From the NCBI RefSeq assembly GCF_019218295.1, contig NZ_JAHUZF010000003.1:434001-498000 (forward strand): a DNA stretch of 64,000 nucleotides. The letters run 5' to 3'. The notes under the pieces were generated by a model that searched no databases, was not told the origin of the DNA, and worked only from the letters and a program-made list of their open reading frames with translations. Origin of the DNA: Maritimibacter sp. DP1N21-5 (GTDB taxonomy: Bacteria > Pseudomonadota > Alphaproteobacteria > Rhodobacterales > Rhodobacteraceae). Below, in pieces: positions 28,253 to 37,187 of this stretch (within the stretch, counting starts at the first letter, position 1; the number at the start of each line of letters is the position of its first letter). Both the position numbers and the translations under genes were made by a program.

Positions 28253-29101
28253 CTAGGCCTGATCCGGGTCGTCCGGCTTGCCAAGGCTGAGACCGGCGAA
28301 ATCCCAGAGCTTCGGGTCGAGCAGATGCGATGGCCGCGCGTTCATCAGCGCGCGGAACATAACCTGCCGGCGACCGGGAGAGTTCTTCTCCCAGCCATCG
28401 AGGATCTGTTTGACCTGCTGACGTTGCAGCCCGTCCTGCGAACCGCAGAGATCGCAGGGGATGATCGGGTAATTCATCGCCTTCGCGAACTTCTCGCAAT
28501 CCTCTTCGGCCACATGGGCCAGGGGCCGATAGACGAAGAGATCGCCCTCTTCGTTGACGAGTTTCGGCGGCATCGTGGCGAGCCGACCGCCGTGGAACAG
28601 GTTCATGAAGAACGTCTCGAGGATGTCATCACGGTGATGGCCGAGCACCACGGCGGTGCAGCCTTCTTCCCGCGCGATGCGGTAGAGGTTGCCACGCCTG
28701 AGCCGCGAGCAGAGCGCGCAGAAGGTGCGGCCGGCGGGCACCTTGTCCATCACGATGGAGTAGGTGTCTTCGTATTCGATCCGGTGCGGCACGCCGCGTT
28801 CTTCAAGAAACGTCGGCAGCACGGTCGCGGGAAACCCCGGCTGGCCCTGATCGAGGTTGCAGGCGAGGATCTCGACGGGCAGGAGCCCGCGCCACTGAAG
28901 CTCGTAGAGGGCTGCGAGCAGAGTGTAGCTGTCCTTCCCCCCCGACAGGCACACCAGCCATTTCGCGCCGCGTTCGATCATGCCGTATTGTTCGACCGCC
29001 TCGCGGACGTTGCGCAGGATCCGCTTGCGCAGCTTCTTGAACTCGGTGGTCGAGGGCGCGCCGTGGAAGAGCGGATGGATATCGTCGTGATCGTCGAGCA
29101 T
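28253..29101 (-). CDS. ttcA: tRNA 2-thiocytidine synthetase TtcA
   Basis: A 282-residue enzyme that thiolates C32 of certain tRNAs using an iron-sulfur cluster and ATP. The PP-loop LSGGKDS is at residues 52-58. Two CxxC pairs, FCALC (C128, C131) and CDLC (C216, C219), bind the cluster. [17 protein letters not shown] is also conserved. It lies 88 bases before the EAL gene, on the same strand. Confidence 0.94.
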   Translation of the reverse strand: MLDDHDDIHPLFHGAPSTTEFKKLRKRILRNVREAVEQYGMIERGAKWLVCLSGGKDSYTLLAALYELQWRGLLPVEILACNLDQGQPGFPATVLPTFLEERGVPHRIEYEDTYSIVMDKVPAGRTFCALCSRLRRGNLYRIAREEGCTAVVLGHHRDDILETFFMNLFHGGRLATMPPKLVNEEGDLFVYRPLAHVAEEDCEKFAKAMNYPIIPCDLCGSQDGLQRQQVKQILDGWEKNSPGRRQVMFRALMNARPSHLLDPKLWDFAGLSLGKPDDPDQA

Positions 29102-29151
29102 GGCCGCGAAATACGCCGCGAGGGGCCGCGTGGCAAGCGAGACTGCGCGCG

Positions 29152-29778
29152 TCAGGCGTCCATCAGCACGGTTTCGTCGAAGGCAAGTTCCGGGAAGACC
29201 GACAAGAGGGTGGCGTTGCCCGCACCGAGCCTTTCGCCAAGGCCGGGGGCATCCACCCAGGCGCCTTCGGCCAGAATGACCTGGGGTGCCTCGAAGCCCA
29301 GCACGACATAGATCACGGCGTCGCTGTTCAGCGCGTCGATTCCGGTGTCTCCCACGAGCCAGCCGACCGGCACCATAGGAGCAGTGGCGTCATCGGGATG
29401 CGTTGTGACGCGCAGGCGTGGTGCCACGACCATCGGACGGGTCGGAACGCCGGGACCCAGGGCGCCGCGCTCCACGCGGACCGGACGCAAGGCAGGGGAC
29501 AACTGGTCGCCCGCGACTTGCCGTTGACCGACCCAGAGGACCGGCTGAAACCCGTTCTCCCGCGTCAGGACGAAATCGCCGGGTGTGAGATCCTCGACCG
29601 CACGGGGGCCTTCGACGGAGGTGATCCTGAGGCCGGGGGTAAGACCGGGAAAGCGCGTTCCGTCGGCCTCGCGTTCGAACTGCGCGGCCCGGTCGTCGGG
29701 CGCGCGGGTGGGGCCGGACGGCGCGATCGGTTCGAGACCTTCGGCGTCGCCGCGTGGCGTGGTGGTCATGTCGTTCAT
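29152..29778 (-). CDS. Hint-domain (hedgehog/intein-like) protein
   Basis: A 208-residue protein with a Hint fold of the type widespread in Rhodobacteraceae. The ATG at 29778 ([13 protein letters not shown]) is preferred to a TTG at 29817. The core runs from [28 protein letters not shown] (two adjoining conserved parts) through [11 protein letters not shown] to [21 protein letters not shown]. There is no classical splice-site Cys/Ser at the Hint start and no extein architecture, so protein splicing is doubtful. Its role is unknown. It is flanked by ttcA and the LytTR regulator on the same strand. Confidence 0.75.
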   Translation of the reverse strand: MNDMTTTPRGDAEGLEPIAPSGPTRAPDDRAAQFEREADGTRFPGLTPGLRITSVEGPRAVEDLTPGDFVLTRENGFQPVLWVGQRQVAGDQLSPALRPVRVERGALGPGVPTRPMVVAPRLRVTTHPDDATAPMVPVGWLVGDTGIDALNSDAVIYVVLGFEAPQVILAEGAWVDAPGLGERLGAGNATLLSVFPELAFDETVLMDA

Positions 29779-29925
29779 GTCGCTGCCCTGTTCCTTGGTG
29801 GGGCGGCTCTTGCGCAACGCCCGCAGTTTTGATCGTCCTCTAGAACGGTCAGGCGCCCCTGTGCAAAAAATGGTGCGAGAAACACAGATTTGGAGTGACT
29901 GACGCCCGGTGGCCGGCCGTCACAT

Positions 29926-30762
29926 TCACGCTGCGTGAGCGGGAAGCGATCTTGCGGAGAGGATGTCGCGAATTGCCTCGACCATGTTCCGGCTCACGGG
30001 GAGGTTCTGCCCGTCGACCAGGGTGAGCCTCGGGTTGCCGGATTCGAAGCGAAGCGCGGCGAATTGATCCTTGGCGACCCAATGGGACCGGTGGATGCGC
30101 AGCCCAGTCTCGGGCGGCACGAGGTCCGCGGCCTCGGCCAGGGTCATGCGCAGAAGTTCTTCCCCATTGTCGGTGAGCACGCGCACATATTGGTTCTCGG
30201 CGGTCAGGCGCAGCACGCGGCCGCGGGTGTCGAAGCTGAGGTGCGGCTGCAAGCGGCAGTCTCCGACCGGGCGGAAATACCAGAGTTGTGCAGGGGTCAC
30301 GTCGATGCCCGCCTTGGGCAGGGCCACGACCCAGAACAGGAGCAGGCCAACGATCACCGAGATCGCGGTGATCATCAGGACGGTCGCGAAGTGAAAGGCC
30401 ATGGTCCAGGAATAAAGCGCGGCACCGTCGAGCAGCGCAAAGTTCGCGGCAACGAGGACCGACAGACCCAGATAGCTCGCGATCTGGACCCAGAGGATCG
30501 GCCAGCCGGCTGCGAAGGCCTTGCGAAAGAGCATTGGAAGGACGGCATAGCTGAAGCCCAGAAAGAGGGTGATATGTCCAAAATTGACGGCCAGCCGAAG
30601 CCAGATGGGATGAGCTTCCAGTAGCCCGCCAGGAGTCGTGAAGGCGACGAAGGCGCCCGAAAACAGGGCGAATCCTATGCAGGGAAGCGACAGGATATAG
30701 CCGCGCAACAGGTCTTGCACGTCACGTCCCTTGGACCTGATCTGCCGTGTGCCTGCGATCAT
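29926..30762 (-). CDS. Membrane LytTR-domain transcriptional regulator
   Basis: A 278-residue protein from ATG 30762 (MIAGTRQIRSKGRDV); an upstream in-frame ATG at 30876 would add 38 unlikely residues. Four membrane helices (about residues 18-140) are followed by a C-terminal LytTR DNA-binding domain (LRLTAENQYVRVLTDNGEEL, then LRIHRSHWVAKDQFAAL and LPVSRNMVEAIRDIL). It has no receiver domain, so it probably senses a membrane signal directly. No cognate kinase is adjacent. The start is uncertain because no good ribosome binding site is visible. Confidence 0.8.
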   Translation of the reverse strand: MIAGTRQIRSKGRDVQDLLRGYILSLPCIGFALFSGAFVAFTTPGGLLEAHPIWLRLAVNFGHITLFLGFSYAVLPMLFRKAFAAGWPILWVQIASYLGLSVLVAANFALLDGAALYSWTMAFHFATVLMITAISVIVGLLLFWVVALPKAGIDVTPAQLWYFRPVGDCRLQPHLSFDTRGRVLRLTAENQYVRVLTDNGEELLRMTLAEAADLVPPETGLRIHRSHWVAKDQFAALRFESGNPRLTLVDGQNLPVSRNMVEAIRDILSARSLPAHAA

Positions 30763-30898
30763 GGATAAATCGTCGCGCCCCCTTGGCCGTCGTCTCGCGC
30801 CGTCCGTCGACCAGATTAAGGGGCGGTGTGGGCGGCTGTCCATGTGCAATGCGCAATAAAATTGCGTGGAGTGCACCTTCGTCGGGTCTGAGGAGCCG

Positions 30899-31741
30899 TC
30901 AGCCGGGATCAGATTGTTTTGTCTTCGCCAGAGGGGGGCGCGCCAGACGGCGGCCCGCGTCGAAAAACCGCCGGGCGATGGCTTCCGACTGAAGCGGTGT
31001 CCCGGCGGCGAGCCTTTGGCAGAAGGACCGCATCCTGTCGTCGAAGAAGGTTTGTCTGGTCTCGTTCTGGCGCGGCGGCATCTGAACGGTCTCTGCGGTC
31101 GCCGGGGTGCCGAGCGCGGAGAGAAGTCGCGCGGCGCCTTCGGGGATCGTGATCTCGGACAGGTCGACGCGGTGGATGTGGACGCGGGGCATGTCGGCGG
31201 TCAGGAGCGCGTAATACTCGGCCCGTGCGAAAACCTCGTGCACATACCAAAGTGCGTTGCCTGCGACCCCATGCTCGGCGAAGGGGGCGTTCCTGATGAT
31301 GGTGTTGGGATAGCGGGGGTCGAGTGCGAAGAGCCAAGTGTAGCCGAAGTTCGCGAATTCGAAGCGGTTCACATAACTCCACTGGATCTTGAAGGCATCG
31401 CGCGTGAGGATGATCAAGTGAACATCGCCTGCCTCGGTCAGGGGGGCTATGTTCTCCACAAGCCCGGCCTTGAACAGGAAATGCGAAATCTCGGCGTAGC
31501 GGTCGGTGCCGGAGGCGAGGAGCCGGTCCCATTTCTGCCGCCAGAAGGCCTGCACATGCGGGTGATTTCCGACCGAGTTGAAGAAGGTGAAATGGCTCGC
31601 GTCGGGCGTTTCGATCCCGAGCGAGGTGTAGCCCAGCCTTTCGTGATGCACCAATCCGGGCCAGTTGCGGCGCAGGAGCTCGGTCAGGAAGACGGTTCCG
31701 GAGCGACCTGTGGTCAGGGGAAAGACGAAGGTTCGGGGCAT
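30899..31741 (-). CDS. Sulfotransferase-like P-loop protein
   Basis: A 280-residue protein beginning PRTFVFPLTTGRSGTVFLTE, where TTGRSGTVFL matches the PAPS 5'-phosphate loop of sulfotransferases. A later LIILTRDAFKIQWSYVNRFE resembles the 3'-phosphate-binding R-x7-S motif. The acceptor (sugar, lipid or protein) cannot be inferred. It lies 11 bases downstream of yidD on the same strand and may share its transcript. It is one of the genes separating yidD from yidC. Confidence 0.7.
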   Translation of the reverse strand: MPRTFVFPLTTGRSGTVFLTELLRRNWPGLVHHERLGYTSLGIETPDASHFTFFNSVGNHPHVQAFWRQKWDRLLASGTDRYAEISHFLFKAGLVENIAPLTEAGDVHLIILTRDAFKIQWSYVNRFEFANFGYTWLFALDPRYPNTIIRNAPFAEHGVAGNALWYVHEVFARAEYYALLTADMPRVHIHRVDLSEITIPEGAARLLSALGTPATAETVQMPPRQNETRQTFFDDRMRSFCQRLAAGTPLQSEAIARRFFDAGRRLARPPLAKTKQSDPG

Positions 31742-31752
31742 CGTGCCTCCGG

Positions 31753-31998
31753 TTACTGCTTTTTCCCCTGATTACCCGGCTCGGGCACCGGGTCAAAGCC
31801 GGAACTGCCCAGGGGGTGACAGCGCCCGATGCGGCGGGCCGCGAGCCAGGTGCCCTTGAACGCGCCGTGTTTCTCGAGCGCCTCGAGCGCATAAGCCGAA
31901 CAGGTCGGCTGAAACCGGCAGCTGTGCCCGACCCAAGGCGACAGGACGAGCCTGTAGGCGCGGACCGGCAGAGCAACGATATGGGCGAGCGGCGTCAT
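31753..31998 (-). CDS. yidD: Membrane protein insertion efficiency factor YidD
   Basis: An 81-residue YidD, which assists YidC-dependent insertion. The signature [21 protein letters not shown] near residue 25, and [18 protein letters not shown] near the end, are diagnostic. The start at 31998 ([19 protein letters not shown]) gives the family length; a longer reading in the same frame is not supported. It is normally between rnpA and yidC. Here a plus-strand gene separates it from rnpA. Confidence 0.94.
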   Translation of the reverse strand: MTPLAHIVALPVRAYRLVLSPWVGHSCRFQPTCSAYALEALEKHGAFKGTWLAARRIGRCHPLGSSGFDPVPEPGNQGKKQ

Positions 31999-32097
31999 GG
32001 CATGGATATAGGGGGTCCGGGTCAGCCGGGCCAGTCCAAAGGCTTGACGGATTGTCGCGGCAGTCGCAGGCTGACCTTGGTCGACATGGAGCGCGCG

Positions 32098-32562
32098 ATG
32101 CTGACCCTGACCCATCTACTGCACCTGATCGTCGGGGTGACCTGGGCGGGTGGCAACCTGTTTTTCGCCCTTTGCCTCATGCCCGCGATGGCGCGCCGCC
32201 CTGCTGACGAAGCGCACGCGCTCTTCGAGGGGATCGGGCGCGCTGCGGGGCTCGTGATGGGGGTTTCGGGCGCCTTGGTGCTGATCACCGGGCCGATCCG
32301 GGCGGTGGTCGGTGGTGGGATCGGGGCAGTTTCCGACGTGTTCACTCCCTATGGGCTGATGGTGCTCGCATCCTTCGTCATCGCGGTCGCCGTGGCGGGC
32401 ATCGACGGGGCGAGCCGGGGCCGATTGCGCCGGGCGTTCGACAACCCGGCAACCTATCCGGCGGTCGCGGGCGCGGTGGCTAGACGCAACGCCTGGGTCA
32501 CGAGTATCGGGATGCTCGCGGTCATCCTGATCATGGGGGCGATGGGGCTCGGGCTTTACTAG
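32098..32562 (+). CDS. Integral membrane protein, CopD/DUF-like
   Basis: A 154-residue protein with four membrane helices: [23 protein letters not shown], then [33 protein letters not shown] and [18 protein letters not shown]. Histidine residues in the first helix recall the CopD-type or heme-binding membrane families. GGAG lies six bases before ATG 32098, which is preferred over an ATG at 32086. It is inserted between rnpA and yidD on the opposite strand, ending 5 bases from the rnpA stop. No function can be assigned. Confidence 0.7.
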   Translation: MLTLTHLLHLIVGVTWAGGNLFFALCLMPAMARRPADEAHALFEGIGRAAGLVMGVSGALVLITGPIRAVVGGGIGAVSDVFTPYGLMVLASFVIAVAVAGIDGASRGRLRRAFDNPATYPAVAGAVARRNAWVTSIGMLAVILIMGAMGLGLY

Positions 32563-32567
32563 CCGGG

Positions 32568-32984
32568 TCAGGACCCCGGTTTCGGATTGTGGACCCGGTC
32601 CATCGCGCGGTTCAGGTCGTCGAGCATGTCGGCATAGGGACGCGAGACCGTCGCATCGGGTCGTGCCACCAGCACGTAATCCCATCCGTCCCGTCCCTTG
32701 AGCGAAATCACCGCGCGGGCCAGTTCGCGCATCCGGCGTTTGGCCCGGTTGCGCATCACGGCGTTGCCGGTCTTCTTCGAGGCGGTGAAGCCCACGCGCA
32801 CAGTCGTTGTGCCGTCGCGCCGGTCGCGGCCCTGCAAGAGGAAGCTGTCGGTCCCGGCCTTTGCCGCGCGCGCGCAGGCGAGGAAATCGGCGCGTTTGCG
32901 CAGGACCTGCAAAGACGAAACCGCCGGAGGTTTTCCCGCAGGTTCGGCTGGCGAGCCGTTCGCGGGGTCCTCCGGCGGTGTCAA
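32568..32984 (-). CDS. rnpA: Ribonuclease P protein component
   Basis: The basic protein subunit of RNase P, which trims tRNA 5' ends together with the rnpB RNA. Family blocks are LRKRADFLACARAAKAG, VRVGFTASKKTGNAVMRNRAKRRMRE (the RNR-type motif, given in part) and WDYVLVARPDA. The start is uncertain: no ATG fits, and TTG at 32984 (giving about 138 residues) or 32996 are the best candidates. It follows rpmH by under 30 bases and shares its promoter. Confidence 0.9.
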   Translation of the reverse strand: MTPPEDPANGSPAEPAGKPPAVSSLQVLRKRADFLACARAAKAGTDSFLLQGRDRRDGTTTVRVGFTASKKTGNAVMRNRAKRRMRELARAVISLKGRDGWDYVLVARPDATVSRPYADMLDDLNRAMDRVHNPKPGS

Positions 32985-33010
32985 ATCCGTCGACAAAAGT
33001 CGCAAAGCGC

Positions 33011-33145
33011 CTACGCGCTCAGTTCCTTCCGGCCACGCGCGCGACGCGCGTTGATGATCTTGCGGCCAGCTTTGGTCGCCATGCGCGCACGGAAGCCGTG
33101 GCGGCGCTTGCGAACCAGGTTCGAAGGTTGGTAGGTGCGTTTCAT
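33011..33145 (-). CDS. rpmH: 50S ribosomal protein L34
   Basis: A 44-residue L34 with the universal opening [20 protein letters not shown] and ending [29 protein letters not shown] precedes the ATG. It is the first gene after the strong minus-strand promoter and leads directly into rnpA. Confidence 0.96.
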   Translation of the reverse strand: MKRTYQPSNLVRKRRHGFRARMATKAGRKIINARRARGRKELSA

Positions 33146-33240
33146 CGCCCGTCTCCGTCCGTGTTTCAGTTCCGCCCGAGAGCGGGGTGGTTACAAACCC
33201 CATGATCCCACTGGAATCGGGGAAATCCGTTGAAGCCCGG

Positions 33241-33269
33241 TCTATAGGGTCGGTTTTGCGGCAAGTCAA
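33241..33269 (-). promoter_or_regulatory. Promoter of rpmH-rnpA
   Basis: On the minus strand TTGACT (33269-33264) and TATAGA (33246-33241) are separated by exactly 17 bases, about 95 bases before the rpmH start. This is the best-looking sigma70-type promoter in the window. The same 219-base gap (33146-33364) also has to carry the promoter of the divergent TVP38 gene, which was not identified. Confidence 0.78.
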
Positions 33270-33364
33270 ACGTGCAGTTCACCTTTTCGCGGGAAATTGC
33301 GGAGGGTGGCTGGTCGGCGCCCCGGTGGATTGGCACAGTGGCGCAAATCTTCCAAGGAGAGACG

Positions 33365-34075
33365 ATGTCCGAGCGGTTGAAACGATCCTTGCCCCTTATC
33401 CTGATCGTCCTCGCGGCGGCGGTCGGCTTCGTCCTGCTGCGCGACCGGCTGACCTTCGAGGCGCTCGCCGAGAATCGCGAAGCGCTCATCGCCTATCGCG
33501 ATGCCCACTATCTGCCGGCCGTTCTGGTCTTTGTCGCGACCTATACCGGGATCGTAGGCCTGTCGCTGCCCGGCGCGACCATTGCGACCTTGACGGGCGG
33601 GTTCCTGTTCGGGCTGTTTCCCGGCGTCGTCTACAACGTGCTGGCGGCGAGCATGGGTGCGACGATCATCTTCAGCGCCGCCAAGGCGGGGGCGGGGGAA
33701 CGGCTCGCCGCGCGGATGGACGTGGGGGCGGGGCGCATGGCGCGGCTCAAGCGCGGGCTCGACCGCAACCAGTGGTCGGTCCTCTTCCTCATGCGGCTCG
33801 CGCCTGTGGTGCCTTTCTTCGTGGCCAATGTGCTGCCGGCCTTCATGGGGGTGCCGTTGTGGCGGTTCGTCGTCACGACGGTGATCGGGATCATTCCGGG
33901 CGCTCTGGTCTATACATCGGTCGGCTCGGGACTTGGCACCGTTTTCGAGACCGAGGGCACACCGGACCTGTCCGTCATCTTCGATCCCGCGATCCTCGGA
34001 CCCATCGTGGGTCTTTGCGCTCTCGCTGCTTTGCCCATGCTGATCCGCGTCTTTCGAAAGGAGCCAGCGCTATGA
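33365..34075 (+). CDS. TVP38/TMEM64-family (VTT/DedA-type) membrane protein
   Basis: A 236-residue integral membrane protein. The start at 33365 (MSERLKRSLPLILIVLAAA) has CAAGGAGAGACG before it. The VTT core GLSLPGATIATLTGGFLFG near residue 65 and the later APVVPFFVANVLPAFMGVPLW are typical. Family members act as lipid scramblases or transporters in other systems; the substrate here is unknown. Its stop overlaps the flavoprotein start (ATGA), a pairing that suggests a joint function. Confidence 0.88.
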   Translation: MSERLKRSLPLILIVLAAAVGFVLLRDRLTFEALAENREALIAYRDAHYLPAVLVFVATYTGIVGLSLPGATIATLTGGFLFGLFPGVVYNVLAASMGATIIFSAAKAGAGERLAARMDVGAGRMARLKRGLDRNQWSVLFLMRLAPVVPFFVANVLPAFMGVPLWRFVVTTVIGIIPGALVYTSVGSGLGTVFETEGTPDLSVIFDPAILGPIVGLCALAALPMLIRVFRKEPAL

Positions 34076-35448
34076 GTGCGAGACCAACCATCAAGACGGA
34101 CATCTGCGTGATCGGCGCCGGGTCTGGCGGCCTTTCGGTCGCGGCGGGTGCGGTGCAGATGGGGGCGAAGGTCGTTCTGATCGAAGCGGGCGACATGGGG
34201 GGCGATTGCCTCAACACCGGCTGCGTCCCGTCAAAGGCCCTGCTGCATGCCGCCGCGCGGGGCGACGACTGGGACAAGGCCCATGCACATGCAAAAGACG
34301 CCATCGCGACCATCGCGCCCCATGACAGCCAGGAACGGTTCGAGGGGCTCGGATGCCGGGTGATCCGCGCGCATGCACGCTTTACCGGGAAGCGCCGGGT
34401 CGAAGCCGGCGGCGAGATCATCGAGGCGCGCCGCTTCGTCATCGCGACCGGATCACGCCCCTTCGTGCCGGATGTGCCGGGCATCGACGAGGTGCCCTAT
34501 CTGACCAACGATACGATCTTCGACCTCAAGGAACGTCCGCGCCACCTTCTGATCATGGGGGGCGGACCCATCGGGATGGAGATGGCGCTCGCCCATCGCC
34601 GTCTCGGCTGCGAAGTGACGGTGATCGAGGCGGCCAAGCCGCTGGGCAAGGACGACCCGGAAGCGGCGGCGCTCGTCCTGTCCGAACTTGGCAAGGCCGG
34701 GATCGAGATCGTCGAGGGGGCCGAGGCGGTCAGGCTGCGCAAGCTGGACGAAGGGGTCGAGGTGGTCACCGCCTTCGGCCGGGTCTTCACCGGGTCGCAT
34801 CTTCTTGTCGCCGTGGGCCGTAAGGCGACGGTCGAGGACCTTGGGCTCGAGGCGGCTGGCGTTGCCCATACCGCCAAAGGCGTGACGGTGGACGCGCGGT
34901 TGCGCACGACGAACCGAAGGATCTTTGCCGTGGGCGACGTGTCCGGCGGGATGCAGTTCACCCATGTCGCGGGCTATCAGGGCGGTGTCGTGATCCGCCC
35001 CACGGTGCTGCGCCTGCGGGCGAAGGTGCGGACCGACCATATCCCTTGGGTCACCTATACCGACCCGGAGCTGGCGCAGGTGGGCCTGACCGAAGAAACC
35101 GCTCGCGCCACCTACGGGGGGCGGGTCACGGTGGTGCGGGCAGAGTTTGCAGGCAACGACCGTGCCATCGCGTCGGGCGACACGTGCGGGTTCCTCAAGG
35201 TGATGGTCGTGGCCGGCAAGCCGGTCGGTGCGACACTCGTGGGGCGCGACGCTGGCGAGCTGATCGCGCCCTGGTCGCTGGCGATCGCGCGGGGGCTGAA
35301 GCTCTCGGCGATCTCGGGAATGGTGCTGCCCTATCCGACGCGCTCCGAAATCCACAAGCGGGTCGCGGGGAACTATTTCTCGCCAAAGCTGTTTGAAAAT
35401 GAAACAATTAAACGTGTGGTGAGGGTGCTGCAGCGCCTTGTGCCATAG
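34072..35448 (+). CDS. FAD-dependent disulfide oxidoreductase (mercuric reductase/lipoamide dehydrogenase-like)
   Basis: A 458-residue class-I pyridine nucleotide-disulfide oxidoreductase. The FAD site is VIGAGSGG (residues 14-20), the redox-active pair is in GGDCLNTGCVPSK (C46, C51), the NAD(P) site is LIMGGGPIGMEMA, and the second FAD motif is FAVGDVSGG. The usual C-terminal H-x-HPT-x-E of lipoamide dehydrogenase reads YPTRSEIHKR here, so the substrate is probably neither lipoamide nor glutathione. It is fused by a 4-base overlap to the TVP38-type gene. It could reduce a membrane or metal substrate handled by that partner. Confidence 0.88.
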   Translation: MSARPTIKTDICVIGAGSGGLSVAAGAVQMGAKVVLIEAGDMGGDCLNTGCVPSKALLHAAARGDDWDKAHAHAKDAIATIAPHDSQERFEGLGCRVIRAHARFTGKRRVEAGGEIIEARRFVIATGSRPFVPDVPGIDEVPYLTNDTIFDLKERPRHLLIMGGGPIGMEMALAHRRLGCEVTVIEAAKPLGKDDPEAAALVLSELGKAGIEIVEGAEAVRLRKLDEGVEVVTAFGRVFTGSHLLVAVGRKATVEDLGLEAAGVAHTAKGVTVDARLRTTNRRIFAVGDVSGGMQFTHVAGYQGGVVIRPTVLRLRAKVRTDHIPWVTYTDPELAQVGLTEETARATYGGRVTVVRAEFAGNDRAIASGDTCGFLKVMVVAGKPVGATLVGRDAGELIAPWSLAIARGLKLSAISGMVLPYPTRSEIHKRVAGNYFSPKLFENETIKRVVRVLQRLVP

Positions 35449-35504
35449 GGTCGGGGTGCATAGGTCCGGCTCAAAAGCGTGCCAGTAGTAAAGCAGTTGA
35501 CCCG

Positions 35505-36926
35505 ATGTTCCTGAACTCGCTGTCCGGCAGGTTCCTTATGCTGACCGCCGCATTCGTCATGCTGGCGGAAGTGTTGATCTTTGTCCCCTCGGTCGCGCGG
35601 TTTCGCGAGGATTACCTGCTCTCCCGGCTGGAACGGGCGCAGATCGCCTCGCTCGTGCTCTTGGCCGACGACATGATCGATGCCGAGCTGGAACAAGAAC
35701 TCCTGCTCAATGCGGAGGTCTTCAACGTCGTCCTGCGTCGGGACGAGGCGCGCGAATTGATGCTTTCCTCGCCCGTGCCTGGCCCGGTCGCGGCGAGCTA
35801 TGACCTGCGCAATGCCGCGGGGGTAACGCTGATGAAGGATGCGGTAATGCGGCTTTTGCATCCCGACAACGACGTGATCCGGGTGATCGGAAACCCGGTG
35901 CGCGAAGGCGGGCTGGTCATCGAGGTCACGATGGAAAGCGCGCCGCTGCGCATGGCGATGCTCGATTATGGGCAGCGCATCCTTTGGCTGTCGGCCATCA
36001 TTTCGGTCCTCACCGGGCTCCTGCTCTATCTGGCGGTGCAGGTGCTCATGGTGCGTCCGATCCGCAAGGTCGTGGACAATATGGCGGGCTATGCCCAAGC
36101 ACCGGAGGATGCGCGCAAGATCATCGCGCCCGCCTCGGGGATCACCGAACTGCGCGAGGCCGAAGAGGCGCTGCACGATTTGCAGGAGCAACTGTCGCAG
36201 GCACTGAAGCAAAAGGAACGTCTGGCCGCGCTTGGCGGTGCCGTGGCGCGGATTTCGCACGACCTGCGCAACATCCTGACCACGGCGCAGCTCTTCGCGG
36301 ACCGGGTCGAGATGAGCGAGGACCCCGGAGTGCAGCGTGCCGTGCCCAAGCTCATGGGGTCGATCAACCGGGCCGTGAACCTTTGCGAAAGCACCTTGGC
36401 CTTCGGGCGTGCCGAGGAACCCGCGCCCCGCCTCACGCGGGTGCCGCTGGCGGATGTGGTGGGCGACGTGGTGGACAGCGAACGGCTGGCCGCGGGCGAG
36501 CACGATATTTCCTATGGCGAGGACGTGCCGGCGGGCATGCTCGTGCGGGCCGACAGCGAACAGCTCTACCGGATCCTGCGCAACCTCGTGCGCAATGCGC
36601 GCCAGGCCATTCAGGCGACCGGCAAGCCCGGCGAAATCCTCGTCTCCGGCGTCGAGACGCATGAGGAGTGGACGATCCGCGTGACCGACACGGGCCCGGG
36701 CCTTCCGAAGCGCGCGCAGGACCTGTTGTTCCAGCCCTTCGCGGCCGGCGGTCGCAAGGGCGGCACGGGGCTTGGCCTTGCCATCGCGGCAGAACTGGTG
36801 CGCGGGCATGGCGGCCGTCTGGAACTCGAGCGCACCGGACCCGAAGGCACGGTCTTCGCGATCCACCTGCCGCGCGGGCTGGAGACCTTGACCGAGACCC
36901 TGCCGCAGGAAGAAGCGGCACAATAG
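35505..36926 (+). CDS. Sensor histidine kinase (orphan)
   Basis: A 473-residue kinase with a membrane helix at about 9-30, a periplasmic region to about 155, a second helix at 158-182, a HAMP-like linker and a transmitter. The phosphorylated histidine is H252 in ARISHDLRN. N-box NLVRNARQAIQ, G1 VTDTGPGLP and G2 GGTGLGLAIA are present. No response regulator gene is next to it in the window, so its partner is elsewhere. A short 56-base gap separates it from the flavoprotein. Confidence 0.9.
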   Translation: MFLNSLSGRFLMLTAAFVMLAEVLIFVPSVARFREDYLLSRLERAQIASLVLLADDMIDAELEQELLLNAEVFNVVLRRDEARELMLSSPVPGPVAASYDLRNAAGVTLMKDAVMRLLHPDNDVIRVIGNPVREGGLVIEVTMESAPLRMAMLDYGQRILWLSAIISVLTGLLLYLAVQVLMVRPIRKVVDNMAGYAQAPEDARKIIAPASGITELREAEEALHDLQEQLSQALKQKERLAALGGAVARISHDLRNILTTAQLFADRVEMSEDPGVQRAVPKLMGSINRAVNLCESTLAFGRAEEPAPRLTRVPLADVVGDVVDSERLAAGEHDISYGEDVPAGMLVRADSEQLYRILRNLVRNARQAIQATGKPGEILVSGVETHEEWTIRVTDTGPGLPKRAQDLLFQPFAAGGRKGGTGLGLAIAAELVRGHGGRLELERTGPEGTVFAIHLPRGLETLTETLPQEEAAQ

Positions 36927-36939
36927 TCGAATTTCCCCC

Positions 36940-36968
36940 TTGCAACCCCGCGCCGGGACCGTTACATC
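36940..36968 (+). promoter_or_regulatory. Promoter of tRNA-Arg
   Basis: TTGCAA (36940-36945) and TACATC (36963-36968) are 17 bases apart, and the mature tRNA begins 13 bases after the -10. The geometry fits a tRNA promoter. Confidence 0.65.
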
Positions 36969-36981
36969 GCCGCTACCCCGC

Positions 36982-37058
36982 GCGCTGGTAGCTCAGTTGG
37001 ATAGAGTACTTGACTACGAATCAAGGGGTCGGGGGTTCGAATCCTCCCCAGCGCGCCA
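36982..37058 (+). tRNA. tRNA-Arg (anticodon ACG)
   Basis: A 77-base cloverleaf with encoded CCA. The acceptor GCGCTGG pairs with CCAGCGC, the anticodon stem is CTTGA/TCAAG around loop CTACGAA (anticodon ACG), and the T arm is GGGGG-TTCGAAT-CCTCC. The A34 is normally deaminated to inosine to read CGN codons. The 3' end of this gene marks a sharp change to AT-richer DNA with a recombinase, so it is the probable attachment site of that island. Confidence 0.95.
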
Positions 37059-37187
37059 CTTACTCCGCAAGCATATGAAATTGTTAGCCTAATTTGTCGA
37101 TTTTGCACTTTGCGTGGAAACCTTTGCACTTTCACGTTCTGTTCTCGTTCTAATGTGGCGGTTATTGCGTGAAGGACGACGGAGTGA

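Noticed and set aside
27419..29311. A 630-residue plus-strand frame opposite the EAL and ttcA genes
   Set aside because: It crosses two well-supported genes on the other strand and has the skewed composition of an antisense shadow.
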